Below are positions 1 through 8,755 of a stretch of DNA of 64,000 nucleotides, in pieces; the first letter of the stretch is position 1, and each line of letters opens with the position of its first letter. A program made the position numbers and the translations under genes. Below the pieces are notes generated by a model that was given only the letters and a program-made list of their open reading frames with translations, made no database searches and was not told the DNA's origin. The DNA is from an uncultured Spirochaeta sp. Lineage in GTDB: Bacteria > Spirochaetota > Spirochaetia > DSM-27196 > Alkalispirochaetaceae. The stretch lies in assembly GCA_913030605.1 (NCBI GenBank), contig CAJWEZ010000009.1, positions 21,663-85,662 of the forward strand, written 5' to 3'.

Positions 1-196
1 TGAACCCTCCGCCGGGGCCACGTACCGAACCGATGATGCCGGCCTTTTTCAGCTTGAAGAATATCTGTTCGAGAAACTCCGGGGAGATATTTTCCTCGGC
101 GGCGATCAGTTTGATTGGGCGTGGTTTTCCCTGGAAGGACGCGGCGAGATTGGTCATCGCTCGCAGGGCATAGCGACCTTTCGTGGTAATTCTCAT
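1..196 (-). CDS. Rrf2/IscR-family transcriptional regulator, N-terminal part
   Basis: Only the first 65 residues lie in the window; the gene runs off the left edge. The reverse-strand protein begins MRITTKGRYALRAMTNLA, the hallmark N-terminus of Rrf2-family winged-helix regulators, and continues through the recognition-helix region (ISPEFLEQIFFKLKKAGI) to the wing (GSVRGPGGGF). Family members sense Fe-S status, NO or cysteine through C-terminal cysteines, which cannot be seen here. It is divergent from the class IV aminotransferase, and the 58-bp gap contains a direct repeat that could be its own binding site. The family call is strong; the ligand is unknown. Confidence 0.85.
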   Translation of the reverse strand, partial: MRITTKGRYALRAMTNLAASFQGKPRPIKLIAAEENISPEFLEQIFFKLKKAGIIGSVRGPGGGF

Positions 197-206
197 GGTA
201 CCTTAC

Positions 207-226
207 AGTATAGATTAGAGTATAGA
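207..226. promoter_or_regulatory. Direct repeat AGTATAGA x2 in divergent promoter region
   Basis: Two exact copies of AGTATAGA (207-214 and 219-226) lie 12 bp apart centre to centre in the short AT-rich gap between the divergent Rrf2 gene and the aminotransferase. A spacing near one helical turn in a divergent regulator gap suggests a control site, perhaps for the Rrf2 protein itself. This is inference; no known Rrf2 consensus was matched. Confidence 0.3.
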
Positions 227-254
227 AATGCTCAAGATTGAGGAGTTGGCCCCC

Positions 255-1118
255 ATGGACGTAATGATTCGTGAACTGATCGGCGTCGACGGTGAGGAAC
301 GGGCCGTGACCGACCAGCGGTTCGACTCCCTCTCCGCCGCCGCCGTGGCCGAGCCCGCGGATGCCGCGTATCTCGTCGCCCGGACCTGGAACGGAGGGAA
401 GGTCCTGGAGCTCGACGCTCATTTCGACCGCCTGGAGCGCTCCGCAGCGACGCTGGGAGTGCCGGTTCGCGTGCCGCGACGCCGGGTCCGCGATGTGCTG
501 GCGGAGATGCGGCGGACGTTTCCCGGTACACCGGAGGTGCGCTTCCGGGTGACGGCGGTGGGGGCGGCTGCGGGAGATGAGCCGCGGTTCCGCCTCTCCA
601 TGGAGGTCGCCCGCGAGCTCCCCGCCGACCTGCGTGAACACGGCGCGGTGTGCGCCCTCGCCGTGGGGACGGTCCGGGTCGATGCGTCGGTGAAAAGCAC
701 GGCGTGGATGCAGCAGCGTGCCATGCTCCCCTCGAACGGCGGCGACGCCTACGAGACGCTCCTCGTTCGTACCGACGGCGCGATTCTCGAGGGTGCGAGT
801 TCCAACGTGTACGCAATCCTCGGTGATACGCTGCACACCGCCGGGTCCGGTGTTCTGGAGGGCATAGCCCGCGGCATCGTGCTGACGGTGGCGGAACGAC
901 TGGCGCCGGACCTTACCGTCTCGTTGGAACCGCCGACACTGGAGGATCTCGCCGCAGGACGCGTGAGGGAGGCCTTTCTGACCTCGGCAACCCGCGGGGT
1001 GGTGCCGATCCGCCGCATCGGGAACACGGGCGTTCCCGTCCCCGGCATCTGGACCGCCCGTATCGCCGACGAGTACGGGCGGTGGCTGCGGGCGCATCTG
1101 GAGCCGCTTGCCGATTGA
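255..1118 (+). CDS. Class IV PLP-dependent aminotransferase (BCAT / aminodeoxychorismate lyase family)
   Basis: This is a fold-type IV PLP enzyme of about 287 residues. Visible family features are the N-terminal segment around LVARTWNGGKVLELDAHFDR, the likely Schiff-base lysine in VKSTAW, and the phosphate-binding block LEGASSNVYAI, followed by a TSATRGVVPI segment near the C-terminus. Family members act as branched-chain or D-amino-acid aminotransferases or as aminodeoxychorismate lyase (PabC); residues separating these were not decisive. ATG 255 is chosen over ATG 228 because GAGGAG at 240-245 sits 9 nt upstream, while ATG 228 abuts the repeat region. The stop overlaps the next gene by 11 bp. 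Confidence 0.8.
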   Translation: MDVMIRELIGVDGEERAVTDQRFDSLSAAAVAEPADAAYLVARTWNGGKVLELDAHFDRLERSAATLGVPVRVPRRRVRDVLAEMRRTFPGTPEVRFRVTAVGAAAGDEPRFRLSMEVARELPADLREHGAVCALAVGTVRVDASVKSTAWMQQRAMLPSNGGDAYETLLVRTDGAILEGASSNVYAILGDTLHTAGSGVLEGIARGIVLTVAERLAPDLTVSLEPPTLEDLAAGRVREAFLTSATRGVVPIRRIGNTGVPVPGIWTARIADEYGRWLRAHLEPLAD

Positions 1119-2211
1119 GCCCACCCGCCGTATCCTCGAACAGGTGAGCTGCTACGTATGCGACATCGTGTCGCGGTTTGCCCCGGGGACGCGGGCAACG
1201 ATGTATTTCAACACCTTCTTCGGCTACCTGGTGACGCAGGTGGCCTCGGTTCTGGAAGGCTACGGGTATACCGTAAACCGCGACCGGATGATGGTTTCGG
1301 TCGCCACCGACGATGTACCCTCCGTGATCCAGACGCTCTACCTGGATGACCGGTTCTCCGCGGATGAGAAACGGAACATCAACGTTCTGGTCCTGCGGGA
1401 CGGCGAGACGCCGGACATGGACACGATGCAGTACATGAAGCCGCTGCAGCAGTGGTTTCAGCTGGTGAACGCCACCGATCTGATCAACGTCATCGAGGCC
1501 AACGAGGTGATGGTGCAGTTTCAGCCGATCGTCTCGATTGGCGATCGGTCGGTGTACGGGTACGAGTGTCTCTCCCGCGGTATCGCACAGGACGGCTCGA
1601 TCATCCCTCCCGTGGATCTGTTCCAGCAGGCCCGGGACCTGAACCTGCTCTTTAATCTGGATCGGGTGGTTCGCGAGAATGCGCTCAGGACTGCCGACCG
1701 GTTCGACATTCCGGGGTATGTGTTCATCAACTTTCTCCCCAACGCGATCTACGATCCGGAATACTGTCTGCGGACGACGATGGCGGCGGCCGACGAGGTC
1801 GGCCTGGCCCGCGAACGCATCGTGTTCGAGATCGTCGAGTCGGAGTCGTTCGAGGACATCGAGCACCTCAAGCGTATCCTGCATTACTACCAGTCCCGTG
1901 GCGTACGCACGGCTCTCGACGATGTGGGGAGCGGGTACTCTTCGCTCAACACGCTGGCGACGCTGCGGCCGGACATCATGAAGCTGGACATGCATCTGAT
2001 CAGTGGCATCGACCACGACGCGCTGAAGCAGTCGATCTTCTCCGGACTGCAGCGGATCGCGTCCGACAACGGTATCGTCCTTCTCGCCGAAGGCGTTGAG
2101 ACGCGGGAGGAACTCGAGTTTCTGCGGCAGCGCGAGGTGGACCTGGTGCAGGGGTACTACTTCTCCCGGCCCCTGGACCGCCCGGAGTACGCACTTCCCG
2201 CGGATATCTGA
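1108..2211 (+). CDS. EAL-domain cyclic-di-GMP phosphodiesterase
   Basis: The 367-aa protein has an unrecognised N-terminal region of about 125 residues and a complete EAL domain. Catalytic signatures are present: YECL (the EAL position, about residue 152), N in FINFLPN, E in FEIVESESF, the metal-binding pair in LDDVGSGYSS, K in IMKLDM, E in LAEGVET and Q in QGYYFSRP. An active phosphodiesterase converting c-di-GMP to pGpG is therefore expected. No transmembrane segment is evident, so it should be cytosolic. TTG 1108 is preceded by CTGGAG at suitable spacing and overlaps the aminotransferase end, suggesting coupling; ATG 1201 is an alternative start. Confidence 0.88.
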   Translation: MPIEPTRRILEQVSCYVCDIVSRFAPGTRATMYFNTFFGYLVTQVASVLEGYGYTVNRDRMMVSVATDDVPSVIQTLYLDDRFSADEKRNINVLVLRDGETPDMDTMQYMKPLQQWFQLVNATDLINVIEANEVMVQFQPIVSIGDRSVYGYECLSRGIAQDGSIIPPVDLFQQARDLNLLFNLDRVVRENALRTADRFDIPGYVFINFLPNAIYDPEYCLRTTMAAADEVGLARERIVFEIVESESFEDIEHLKRILHYYQSRGVRTALDDVGSGYSSLNTLATLRPDIMKLDMHLISGIDHDALKQSIFSGLQRIASDNGIVLLAEGVETREELEFLRQREVDLVQGYYFSRPLDRPEYALPADI

Positions 2212-2239
2212 CGCCGGGACTGCACCGTCCGGCACCCCG

Positions 2240-2881
2240 CTATCGAGGCTCGGCCGAATCCAGCACCGCCAGGAGCTCCGCGAGCATCATCGCCGTCGCA
2301 CCCCACACCACAAGATCCTCGGCGAGGAAGCTCGGCGCCGAAAGGTGGAAGCCGCGGGCCGATACCGGGCGCTCTGCGAGCGAGGTCCGACAGCGGGTTA
2401 CGGACCCCCGCACAATCTCGGCGACCTCGTGCGGATGAGGCTGCAGATCCCGCCAGGGAATCCGGTCCGGGTCGGCCGGTGCGAGCCAGCCAACCACCGG
2501 GGTGATGAGAAAATCACTCACGTCGATGAACAGGGGAGAAAGGCGCCCGAGAATCGTCAGGCGATCCACGGGGTACGCGATTTCCTCCCGTGCCTCCCGC
2601 AGCGCAGTATCCTCCGCCCCCCGGTCATGGGACTCGGTGGCACCCCCGGGCAGGGAAATCTGCCTCGCGTGGGGGCCGCCATCGTCGGTTCGTTCGATGA
2701 GCGGGAACTCGAGGTCGCCGTCGCGCGGCGTGAGGGCGATCAGGACGGCGCCGGCGCGCGTACTCGGCGATACCGGCCTGAGCGGCCGTCGCGGCCGTCC
2801 CCGGGGCAACAGTGGGTCGCGGGCACGGTCACCGGGGAGCGGTGCGCTGAGGGCCGCACGGATGCGGTCGGGGCCGATCAT
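2240..2881 (-). CDS. Nudix hydrolase, CoA-pyrophosphatase (NudL) type
   Basis: The 213-aa protein contains a Nudix box of the CoA-diphosphatase subgroup: LIERTDDGGPHARQISLPGG followed by E, D and TALREAREEI. The extra RxISLPGG block upstream of the Nudix helix is typical of NudL/YeaB proteins that hydrolyse CoA and related dinucleotides to phosphopantetheine and 3',5'-ADP. The C-terminal FIDVSDFLITPVVGW segment fits the same family. Its ATG overlaps the stop of the upstream histidine kinase by 4 bp, so it is the last gene of an alpha-glucosidase/kinase/Nudix operon. Substrate choice is inferred from the motif. Confidence 0.85.
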   Translation of the reverse strand: MIGPDRIRAALSAPLPGDRARDPLLPRGRPRRPLRPVSPSTRAGAVLIALTPRDGDLEFPLIERTDDGGPHARQISLPGGATESHDRGAEDTALREAREEIAYPVDRLTILGRLSPLFIDVSDFLITPVVGWLAPADPDRIPWRDLQPHPHEVAEIVRGSVTRCRTSLAERPVSARGFHLSAPSFLAEDLVVWGATAMMLAELLAVLDSAEPR

Positions 2882-4449
2882 TCCGGCGCGCCACCGGAGG
2901 GATCCACCGTGGAGAGGGTCACGTGAACTACGCCTCCCTCACCCGTCGTCGGAATCGACACCGATCCGTGGAACTGTTCGGCGAACGCCTGAACCATGGA
3001 CAGCCCGAAACCGGAAGTCGTGGCTCCTGCGGTCGTGGAGATCCCGGGGCCGCTGTCGGTAACGGTGATCGCCAGTGTCGTGTGCGAGTGCCGCGAAAGA
3101 CGTACGCTGATCTGCGGTGCACGTCCCGGTTCGTGACCGTACTTCACCGCGTTCACCACCAGTTCGTTGATGATGATGCCGACGGGCGCGGCGAGTTTTC
3201 GATCCACGGCGACGTCCTCGATCGCTGCGGTTATGTCGAGGTCCGCGTACTGCTGGAGAAAACCGTCCAGGATCGGCTTGATGCGCACCGTTGAGAAATC
3301 CTCGGCGCGGTAGAGTTCGTCGTAGAGGTGCGACATGACTCTGACACGGCTGTCGGCCTCGGAGAGCGCGGAGCGCACGGCGTCGTCGCCACTCTCCTCC
3401 CGCCGGAGCGCCAGGAGCGAGCTCACCATCGCCAGGTCGTTCTTGATCCGATGATGCACTTCCCTGAGCAGCAGTTGTCGCCCCTCCAGCGCCCGTCGGA
3501 GTTCTGCGGTGCGCTCCTCGACCTCCGAGGACAGCCGGTCCGCCGCCGCGCGGGTCCGGTCGTTCACGATGCGCATCGCCGCCAGGATCACCAGGAACAG
3601 GGCCCCGGCGACCGCGAGGACCGCGAGTCCCATGATCGTGATGAAGCGTCGGGTTCCGTGAAACAGTTCGTCGCGGGGGCGGGACACCACCAGGCGCCAG
3701 TGGGAGCTGACGGCATACGTATACGCGACGGCGCCGCCCTGATCCTCGTCGGGGGCCACACCGGCGGTGGCAAAGGGTTCGCCGTCCTCGAGCAGCTCCA
3801 CGCGCGTGTTCGGGAAGAGGTGGGCGGCATCCACAAGCCGTTCCTGCAGCGACCGGATCGACATGCCCACGAGGTCGAAGCCGGCGAGCCCGAACCCCGG
3901 ATGACGGATCGGGACGATCACCACGAATCCGGTCCCGTCGCCGGCGCAGGTGGTACAGGCGGCGATCGTGGGTGCCTGGGTGTTGAACGATAGCGTTTCG
4001 GGAAGCGCGATCGACGGACCCACCGCCGCCACAACGCGGCGGTCCGGGGTGACCCGGGTGACGGCGACGATCTCGTCGGCGGCGTCCGCGGCGTCGGCGA
4101 GTTTCGGTGCCGTAAACGCCCTGGTATCGGCGATCGATCGATCGCCGCGCAGATACGCCACCAGCTCCTCGCGGATGCGTGTGCGGCTCGGAATCTGGGA
4201 GGCGATCTGCGTGGCCTGCTCCAGGTACCCGGCCACGTCGTGGTAGATGAGCTGGGATTCGATCGCAAACCGGGAGCGGTCCTGCTCCAGCATCGTGGAC
4301 CGGATCGGGACGAGGAGCGCGAAGAGAATGATCGCCGCTATGCCCGCGGTCGAGGCGCCGGCGACGGAGAACAGTATCGTCTGGTTGTGCTGGCGCCCGA
4401 TCCAGGCGGGTTCGTCGTGGGGTCTGGCCACATATCCAGTGTTACCCAC
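2878..4449 (-). CDS. Membrane sensor histidine kinase, HisKA_2/HATPase_c
   Basis: A 523-aa kinase. An N-terminal membrane helix (about 24-50) and a second one (about 275-300) bracket a periplasmic region of roughly 220 residues that could be a Cache-like sensor. A short linker then leads to the HisKA_2 phosphoacceptor box REVHHRIKNDLAMVSSLL (about residue 330) and an HATPase domain with N-box IINELVVNAVKYG, G1 DSGPGI and G2 TSGFGLSMV. HisKA_2 kinases often signal to atypical regulators; none is adjacent. It sits 10 bp after the alpha-glucosidase and overlaps the Nudix gene, so a carbohydrate-linked signal is possible but unproven. Confidence 0.9.
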   Translation of the reverse strand: MGNTGYVARPHDEPAWIGRQHNQTILFSVAGASTAGIAAIILFALLVPIRSTMLEQDRSRFAIESQLIYHDVAGYLEQATQIASQIPSRTRIREELVAYLRGDRSIADTRAFTAPKLADAADAADEIVAVTRVTPDRRVVAAVGPSIALPETLSFNTQAPTIAACTTCAGDGTGFVVIVPIRHPGFGLAGFDLVGMSIRSLQERLVDAAHLFPNTRVELLEDGEPFATAGVAPDEDQGGAVAYTYAVSSHWRLVVSRPRDELFHGTRRFITIMGLAVLAVAGALFLVILAAMRIVNDRTRAAADRLSSEVEERTAELRRALEGRQLLLREVHHRIKNDLAMVSSLLALRREESGDDAVRSALSEADSRVRVMSHLYDELYRAEDFSTVRIKPILDGFLQQYADLDITAAIEDVAVDRKLAAPVGIIINELVVNAVKYGHEPGRAPQISVRLSRHSHTTLAITVTDSGPGISTTAGATTSGFGLSMVQAFAEQFHGSVSIPTTGEGGVVHVTLSTVDPSGGAPE

Positions 4450-4458
4450 CGGCGCCGG

Positions 4459-6258
4459 TCATGCAAGTCGCCGGACGAGCACCCGCGCTTCCCACGGCGC
4501 CAGGTCCGCCAGAGGGCTCCGTTGCCCGGGCTCGTCCGCGTTCGCCGCAACACCCGATTCGTCGGCGCCGTCGGGCGACTCCTCCAGGTTCGCCGCGAGA
4601 TCCGCCGTTGTGAGGAGGACCTGCCAGTCCGTCGCGCGGGAGATCTGCGTGCGCCCGTCCGGCGGCACCGGAGCACCGGTGCCCGACAGGTTCGCGATCA
4701 CCAGCGCCTCGCTGTCGTGTGCGCCGCGCAGATACCCGAGAACGGGCCCGTCGGCGGCGAGGGGGGCGAACTCCCCGCTGCGGAGCGGTTCGCTGGTGCG
4801 ACGCGCTCTGAGAAGGCGACGGTAGAACGCAAGCACCGATCGGTCCGCGGGAGCCGACTCCTGCGCCGCCACGTTCCACCTGGCGGCATCCGGGTGGACG
4901 GGATACCAGGGGTGCGCGTCGCCGTCGCCGTCGCCATCGCCGGAGGCGTCCGGCATGAAGCCACCGTGGGGACCTCCGTCCCAGTGCATGGGAGTGCGGG
5001 CGTTGTCCCGGGCGTTGTCCCGTACGCGCCGGAGTGCTTCATCGGGAGCCACCCCCTGACGATCGACGAGGTCCCGGTACGCGTTGCTGCTCTCGACATC
5101 CACGAGCTGCTCCGGTGAGTCGATCTCCAGGTTCGCCATGCCGATCTCGTCGCCCTGGTAGATGATCGGCGTACCGCGCTGCAGGTAGAAGTAGGTCGCC
5201 AGAGCCGCGGCGCTGCGCACGCGGTACGCAACCGGATCGCCGTACCGCGACACGATGCGGGGCTGGTCGTGGTTGCCCATATAGAGGCTTGGCCAGGAGG
5301 TGCCGGCGAGAAGGCGCTGGTGCGCGGCAACCACCGATGCGAGCGCGTCGGGCCGCCACCGGACGGGATCCCAGCGCCCTCCGGGGCCGTGGTCCAGCAT
5401 CACGTGTTCGAAGAGCAGGACCATGTCCAGCGCCCGCGACTCGCGCGCGGTGTAGCGTCGTGCGTCGTCCGGGGCGATATGGGGCGTTTCGCCGACCAGC
5501 ACCACCTCGCCGTCGGGATCGATCCGGGACCGGAACTCCTGCAGGTATGTCAGCACCCGATCACTGTCGATGATCCGCCCCATGGAACCGGCGGGATCGC
5601 CGGCGTCGGCGTCGATTGAGGGGAGCCCGTCGACCTTGGAAATAAAGTTGATCACGTCCATGCGGAACCCGTCCACGCCGCGGGCTCGCCAGAACCGGGC
5701 AACGTCGGCGACCTCGTTTCGCACCTGCGGATTCTCCCAGTTGAGGTCCGGTTGTTCCGGTGCGAACAGATGGAGGTAGTACTGTCCGCGAATCGGCGAC
5801 CAGGTCCACGTGGGACCGGAGAAAAAACTGGTCCAGTTGTTGGGCACACCACCGTCCGGGGCGGGATCCCGCCAGATATAGTAGTCGCCGTACGGCCCGT
5901 CCGGGTTGTGTTCCGATTCCACGAACCAGCGGTGCCGGTTGCTGCTGTGGTTGAACACCAGATCCAGCAGAACGCGGATACCGTTTCGGTGCGCGGTCTC
6001 GATCAGGACATCCATGTCTTCGAGCGTTCCAAAAATGGGATCGATATCGCGGTAGTCGCTGATGTCGTACCCGTTGTCCACCTGCGGCGACCGAAAAACC
6101 GGACCCATCCAGATCGCGCCGACTCCGAGGGAGCTGAGGTAGGGAATACGACGGGTGATCCCGGGAAGGTCTCCGATGCCGTCGCCGTTGCTGTCCTGAA
6201 AACTACGGGGATATATGTGGTAGATCGCGGTATCCGTCCACCAGGGCCTGTCATTCAT
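4459..6258 (-). CDS. GH13 alpha-glucosidase / oligo-1,6-glucosidase
   Basis: About 599 residues, beginning MNDRPWWTDTAIYHIYPRSF as expected for the GH13 alpha-glucosidase group. The conserved regions are present: DLVFNHSS (region I), GFRMDVINF with nucleophile Asp (II), VLVGETPH with acid/base Glu (III) and MGNHDQPR (IV), plus QGDEIGM and TPMHWD typical of oligo-1,6-glucosidase and exo-alpha-glucosidases. It should release glucose from short alpha-glucosides in the cytosol, as no signal peptide is seen. ATG 6258 is preferred because it aligns with family N-termini; an in-frame TTG lies at 6294. It heads an operon with a histidine kinase and Nudix gene. Confidence 0.9.
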   Translation of the reverse strand: MNDRPWWTDTAIYHIYPRSFQDSNGDGIGDLPGITRRIPYLSSLGVGAIWMGPVFRSPQVDNGYDISDYRDIDPIFGTLEDMDVLIETAHRNGIRVLLDLVFNHSSNRHRWFVESEHNPDGPYGDYYIWRDPAPDGGVPNNWTSFFSGPTWTWSPIRGQYYLHLFAPEQPDLNWENPQVRNEVADVARFWRARGVDGFRMDVINFISKVDGLPSIDADAGDPAGSMGRIIDSDRVLTYLQEFRSRIDPDGEVVLVGETPHIAPDDARRYTARESRALDMVLLFEHVMLDHGPGGRWDPVRWRPDALASVVAAHQRLLAGTSWPSLYMGNHDQPRIVSRYGDPVAYRVRSAAALATYFYLQRGTPIIYQGDEIGMANLEIDSPEQLVDVESSNAYRDLVDRQGVAPDEALRRVRDNARDNARTPMHWDGGPHGGFMPDASGDGDGDGDAHPWYPVHPDAARWNVAAQESAPADRSVLAFYRRLLRARRTSEPLRSGEFAPLAADGPVLGYLRGAHDSEALVIANLSGTGAPVPPDGRTQISRATDWQVLLTTADLAANLEESPDGADESGVAANADEPGQRSPLADLAPWEARVLVRRLA

Positions 6259-6272
6259 CGGCGCATCGTAGC

Positions 6273-6301
6273 TTGGCGTTCCGGCCGGTGACAACTATCT
6301 T
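6273..6301 (+). promoter_or_regulatory. Sigma70-like promoter for the FMN reductase gene
   Basis: TTGGCG (6273-6278), a 17-nt spacer and TATCTT (6296-6301) lie just upstream of the ATG at 6311. The predicted transcript leader would be very short and contains GGAG as ribosome-binding site. Pattern-based only. Confidence 0.4.
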
Positions 6302-6310
6302 GGAGACGCT

Positions 6311-6907
6311 ATGCATACAATTCGAATCATCATCGGGTCCACACGACCGGAACGCGTGGGGCCCGCGGTTGCTCAGTGGATAGAGGAGATCGCCCGGCCC
6401 CTCGTGGAGGCTGCCGGTGACATACAGCTGGAGGTCACCGACCTGAAAGAACTGGGACTTCCGTTCCTGGACGAACCGAGTCCACCGGTGTTCGGGCGGT
6501 ATACGCAGCCCCATACGCTGGCGTGGGCGGATACCGTGGCGGCGACCGACGGATTCATCTTTGTCGCGCCGGAGTACAACCATTCCTACTCCGCGGTCCT
6601 GAAGAACGCGATCGACTTCCTCAACCGGGAGTGGCATCACAAACCGGTTGCGTTTGTGGCCTACGGTGGCCACGCCGGCGGCACGCGGGCGACCGAACAC
6701 CTTCGGAGCGTGGTGGGGGAGCTGCGAATGTACGATCTCAGCGAGATGGTACTGATTCCCCACTACTGGGAGTATCTGAACGCCGACGGCGGGTTCGGAC
6801 CTCCCGACGCGCAGCGCCAGGCCGCGGAGGCGCTCGTTGCGCAGATCATCCACTGGACCCGGGTGATGCGTCGCGGGCGGGAGGAGCTGGCGCGGGCGCC
6901 GCAATGA
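6311..6907 (+). CDS. NADPH-dependent FMN reductase family flavoprotein
   Basis: A 198-aa flavodoxin-fold protein. The N-terminal IIIGSTRPERVGPAVAQWI is the FMN phosphate-binding loop of the NADPH-dependent FMN reductase/azoreductase family, and FVAPEYNHSYSAVLKNAIDF is the second family signature (PEYN, LKNAID). Such enzymes reduce FMN, quinones or azo compounds using NAD(P)H. It is divergent from the alpha-glucosidase and its last 62 bp overlap the 3' end of the convergent GGDEF gene. The substrate cannot be predicted. Confidence 0.88.
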   Translation: MHTIRIIIGSTRPERVGPAVAQWIEEIARPLVEAAGDIQLEVTDLKELGLPFLDEPSPPVFGRYTQPHTLAWADTVAATDGFIFVAPEYNHSYSAVLKNAIDFLNREWHHKPVAFVAYGGHAGGTRATEHLRSVVGELRMYDLSEMVLIPHYWEYLNADGGFGPPDAQRQAAEALVAQIIHWTRVMRRGREELARAPQ

Positions 6908-8708
6908 CGCGATTCCGCCCCTCGGACTTGGCCCGGTAGAGGGCCACGTCGGCGCGCCGGACCAGGTCCGGCGCGGAATCCCCGCGGTCCGGCACCCCCG
7001 CAGCCACACCGAAGCTCGTCGTGACCACCTCCGCGACGGTGGACGCCCCGTGGGGAATCGCCAGCGTTTCGATCTCCCGGCGCAGGGTCTCGGCGATGCC
7101 GGTGGCGGTGTCGACGTCCGTATCGGGCAGCAGGAGCATAAACTCCTCTCCACCGTAGCGGGCGACCACATCGGTGCGGCGCCGGGCTCCACCGGCGAGG
7201 ACCGCGGCGATCCGGCGCAGGCAGTCGTCTCCACTGAGATGGCCGTGAAAGTCGTTGTAGGCCTTGAAATGATCGATGTCCGCGAGGATCACCGCCACCG
7301 ACTGAGCCGTTCGGATCGCGCGGTGCCACTCGCGTCCGAGCGCTTCGTCCAGGTACCGTCGATTGGCGATGCCGGTGAGACCGTCGGTCCGCGACACCTG
7401 CTCCAGACGCCGGTTGGCGTCGGCGAGGGCGCGGGTCCGTTCGTCAATCCGGTCCTCCAGCGTCTGGTTGAGCGTCTGAACGGTGGAGGCGAGGCCCCGG
7501 ATATCGTCGTACGCGGACCGAAATCGCCACGCCAGGAAGTACGCCTGCAACAGCAGAAACACGACGATTCCGACCGAGACGAGCTCCGGTGTCTGAATCC
7601 AACCGATCTCCCGGAGGTAGTCGTTGAGTCCCGCCGCCAGAACCATGAGGCTGCCGACCACAATGACGACCGTCCCGTGCGGTGAAGGAAACACGTTCCC
7701 GCGGGCTACGAGGACCAGCACGTACGCCGCCAGCGCCAGGAGTGCAATCAGCCCGTATTCCAGCACCCAGTCGTAGACCACGATCGGCATGAACGCCACC
7801 AGGGCAAGCAGGGCGATCGCCAGACCCCGCGCCAGTCGCCCGGTGCGCTCAAGGGTGTTGTACGGTGACAGGGCGTCCAGGTACATCACGATGAGGGGCG
7901 GAAGCAGGAACGCAGGCGCGTAGCCCAGCTTCATCATCAGCTCCGGTGGAATGTCAGGCCAGAACATGACGAGGAGGCGTTCCCGGATAATGCCGAGGCG
8001 GAGCGCCGTCAGCGCGGCGATGGCAGCAAAAAAGGCAAAGGCGCGGTCTCGCCGGTTGAGGAAGAACACGAGGAGATGGTACGCCGCGAGAAACAGCAGG
8101 CTCCCGGACAGGATCGCGTCGCGCAGCATCCTGCGGTGGGTGAACTGTCGGATCTGCGCCTCGCTGCCGAGATAGACACGGTTGAGCCGCATGCGCCGGT
8201 GGTGGTGGTTGGCGACTTCGATTTCCAGGAGGGTGCTGCCACCGGCGGTAAAGAACACGATGACCGGCCGGTACTGCGCTCTGTACGGCTCGCCGACCGA
8301 TCCGCTGCCGCCGATCGCTTCTCCGTTGAGAAACACACGGTTTGCGGAGGCCATGTACGGCAGCTTCAGGCCGTAGAGACGAGGCGCGGACGGCAGCTGC
8401 ACCGTCGCCACCAGGGTGCCGACTCCGCGGGAGCGACCCGGCGGAAGCGAGACCGGGAGCTCCAGCGTCGTTCCGGGCCCCTGCGGTGGAGCGCCGCCGA
8501 GCATGGCGCCGGGAAACCACAGCCACTGTCCGTCCAGGGCAACCGGCGCACTGGACTCAAAATCGATGTCGGTAAGATCGACTCCGCCGGCGACCAGTGG
8601 CACGGGGACCGGTTCGTCGGCCCCCGCAGCGGGGACCAGGACTCCCGCCACCGAGGCGAGTGCGAGCAGGAGAAACCGGAACGGTGGGTGTCGTGGCGGG
8701 GGCTTCAT
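6846..8708 (-). CDS. 7TM-DISM diguanylate cyclase (GGDEF)
   Basis: A 620-aa membrane protein. A signal peptide (about 1-30) precedes a periplasmic 7TMR-DISM extracellular region (about 35-185) and seven predicted membrane helices (about 190-395). After a coiled coil (about 395-435) comes a GGDEF domain with SRTDGLTGIANRRYL, DIDHFKAYND and the active-site motif GGEEF. The enzyme should make c-di-GMP in response to an external ligand, opposing the EAL protein at 1108. Its last 20 residues are encoded over the 3' end of the convergent FMN reductase gene. No RxxD inhibitory site is obvious upstream of GGEEF. Confidence 0.92.
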   Translation of the reverse strand: MKPPPRHPPFRFLLLALASVAGVLVPAAGADEPVPVPLVAGGVDLTDIDFESSAPVALDGQWLWFPGAMLGGAPPQGPGTTLELPVSLPPGRSRGVGTLVATVQLPSAPRLYGLKLPYMASANRVFLNGEAIGGSGSVGEPYRAQYRPVIVFFTAGGSTLLEIEVANHHHRRMRLNRVYLGSEAQIRQFTHRRMLRDAILSGSLLFLAAYHLLVFFLNRRDRAFAFFAAIAALTALRLGIIRERLLVMFWPDIPPELMMKLGYAPAFLLPPLIVMYLDALSPYNTLERTGRLARGLAIALLALVAFMPIVVYDWVLEYGLIALLALAAYVLVLVARGNVFPSPHGTVVIVVGSLMVLAAGLNDYLREIGWIQTPELVSVGIVVFLLLQAYFLAWRFRSAYDDIRGLASTVQTLNQTLEDRIDERTRALADANRRLEQVSRTDGLTGIANRRYLDEALGREWHRAIRTAQSVAVILADIDHFKAYNDFHGHLSGDDCLRRIAAVLAGGARRRTDVVARYGGEEFMLLLPDTDVDTATGIAETLRREIETLAIPHGASTVAEVVTTSFGVAAGVPDRGDSAPDLVRRADVALYRAKSEGRNRVIAAPAPAPPARDASPGSSG

Positions 8709-8755
8709 ACGGTGGTTTCAGTATGCGCGCTTTGTGCCTCGAATGCGAGCGAACG

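Noticed and set aside
913-2235. 440-codon reverse-strand frame over the EAL gene
   Set aside because: It has no recognisable domain and its composition fits a shadow of the GC-rich EAL gene, whose catalytic residues are intact.
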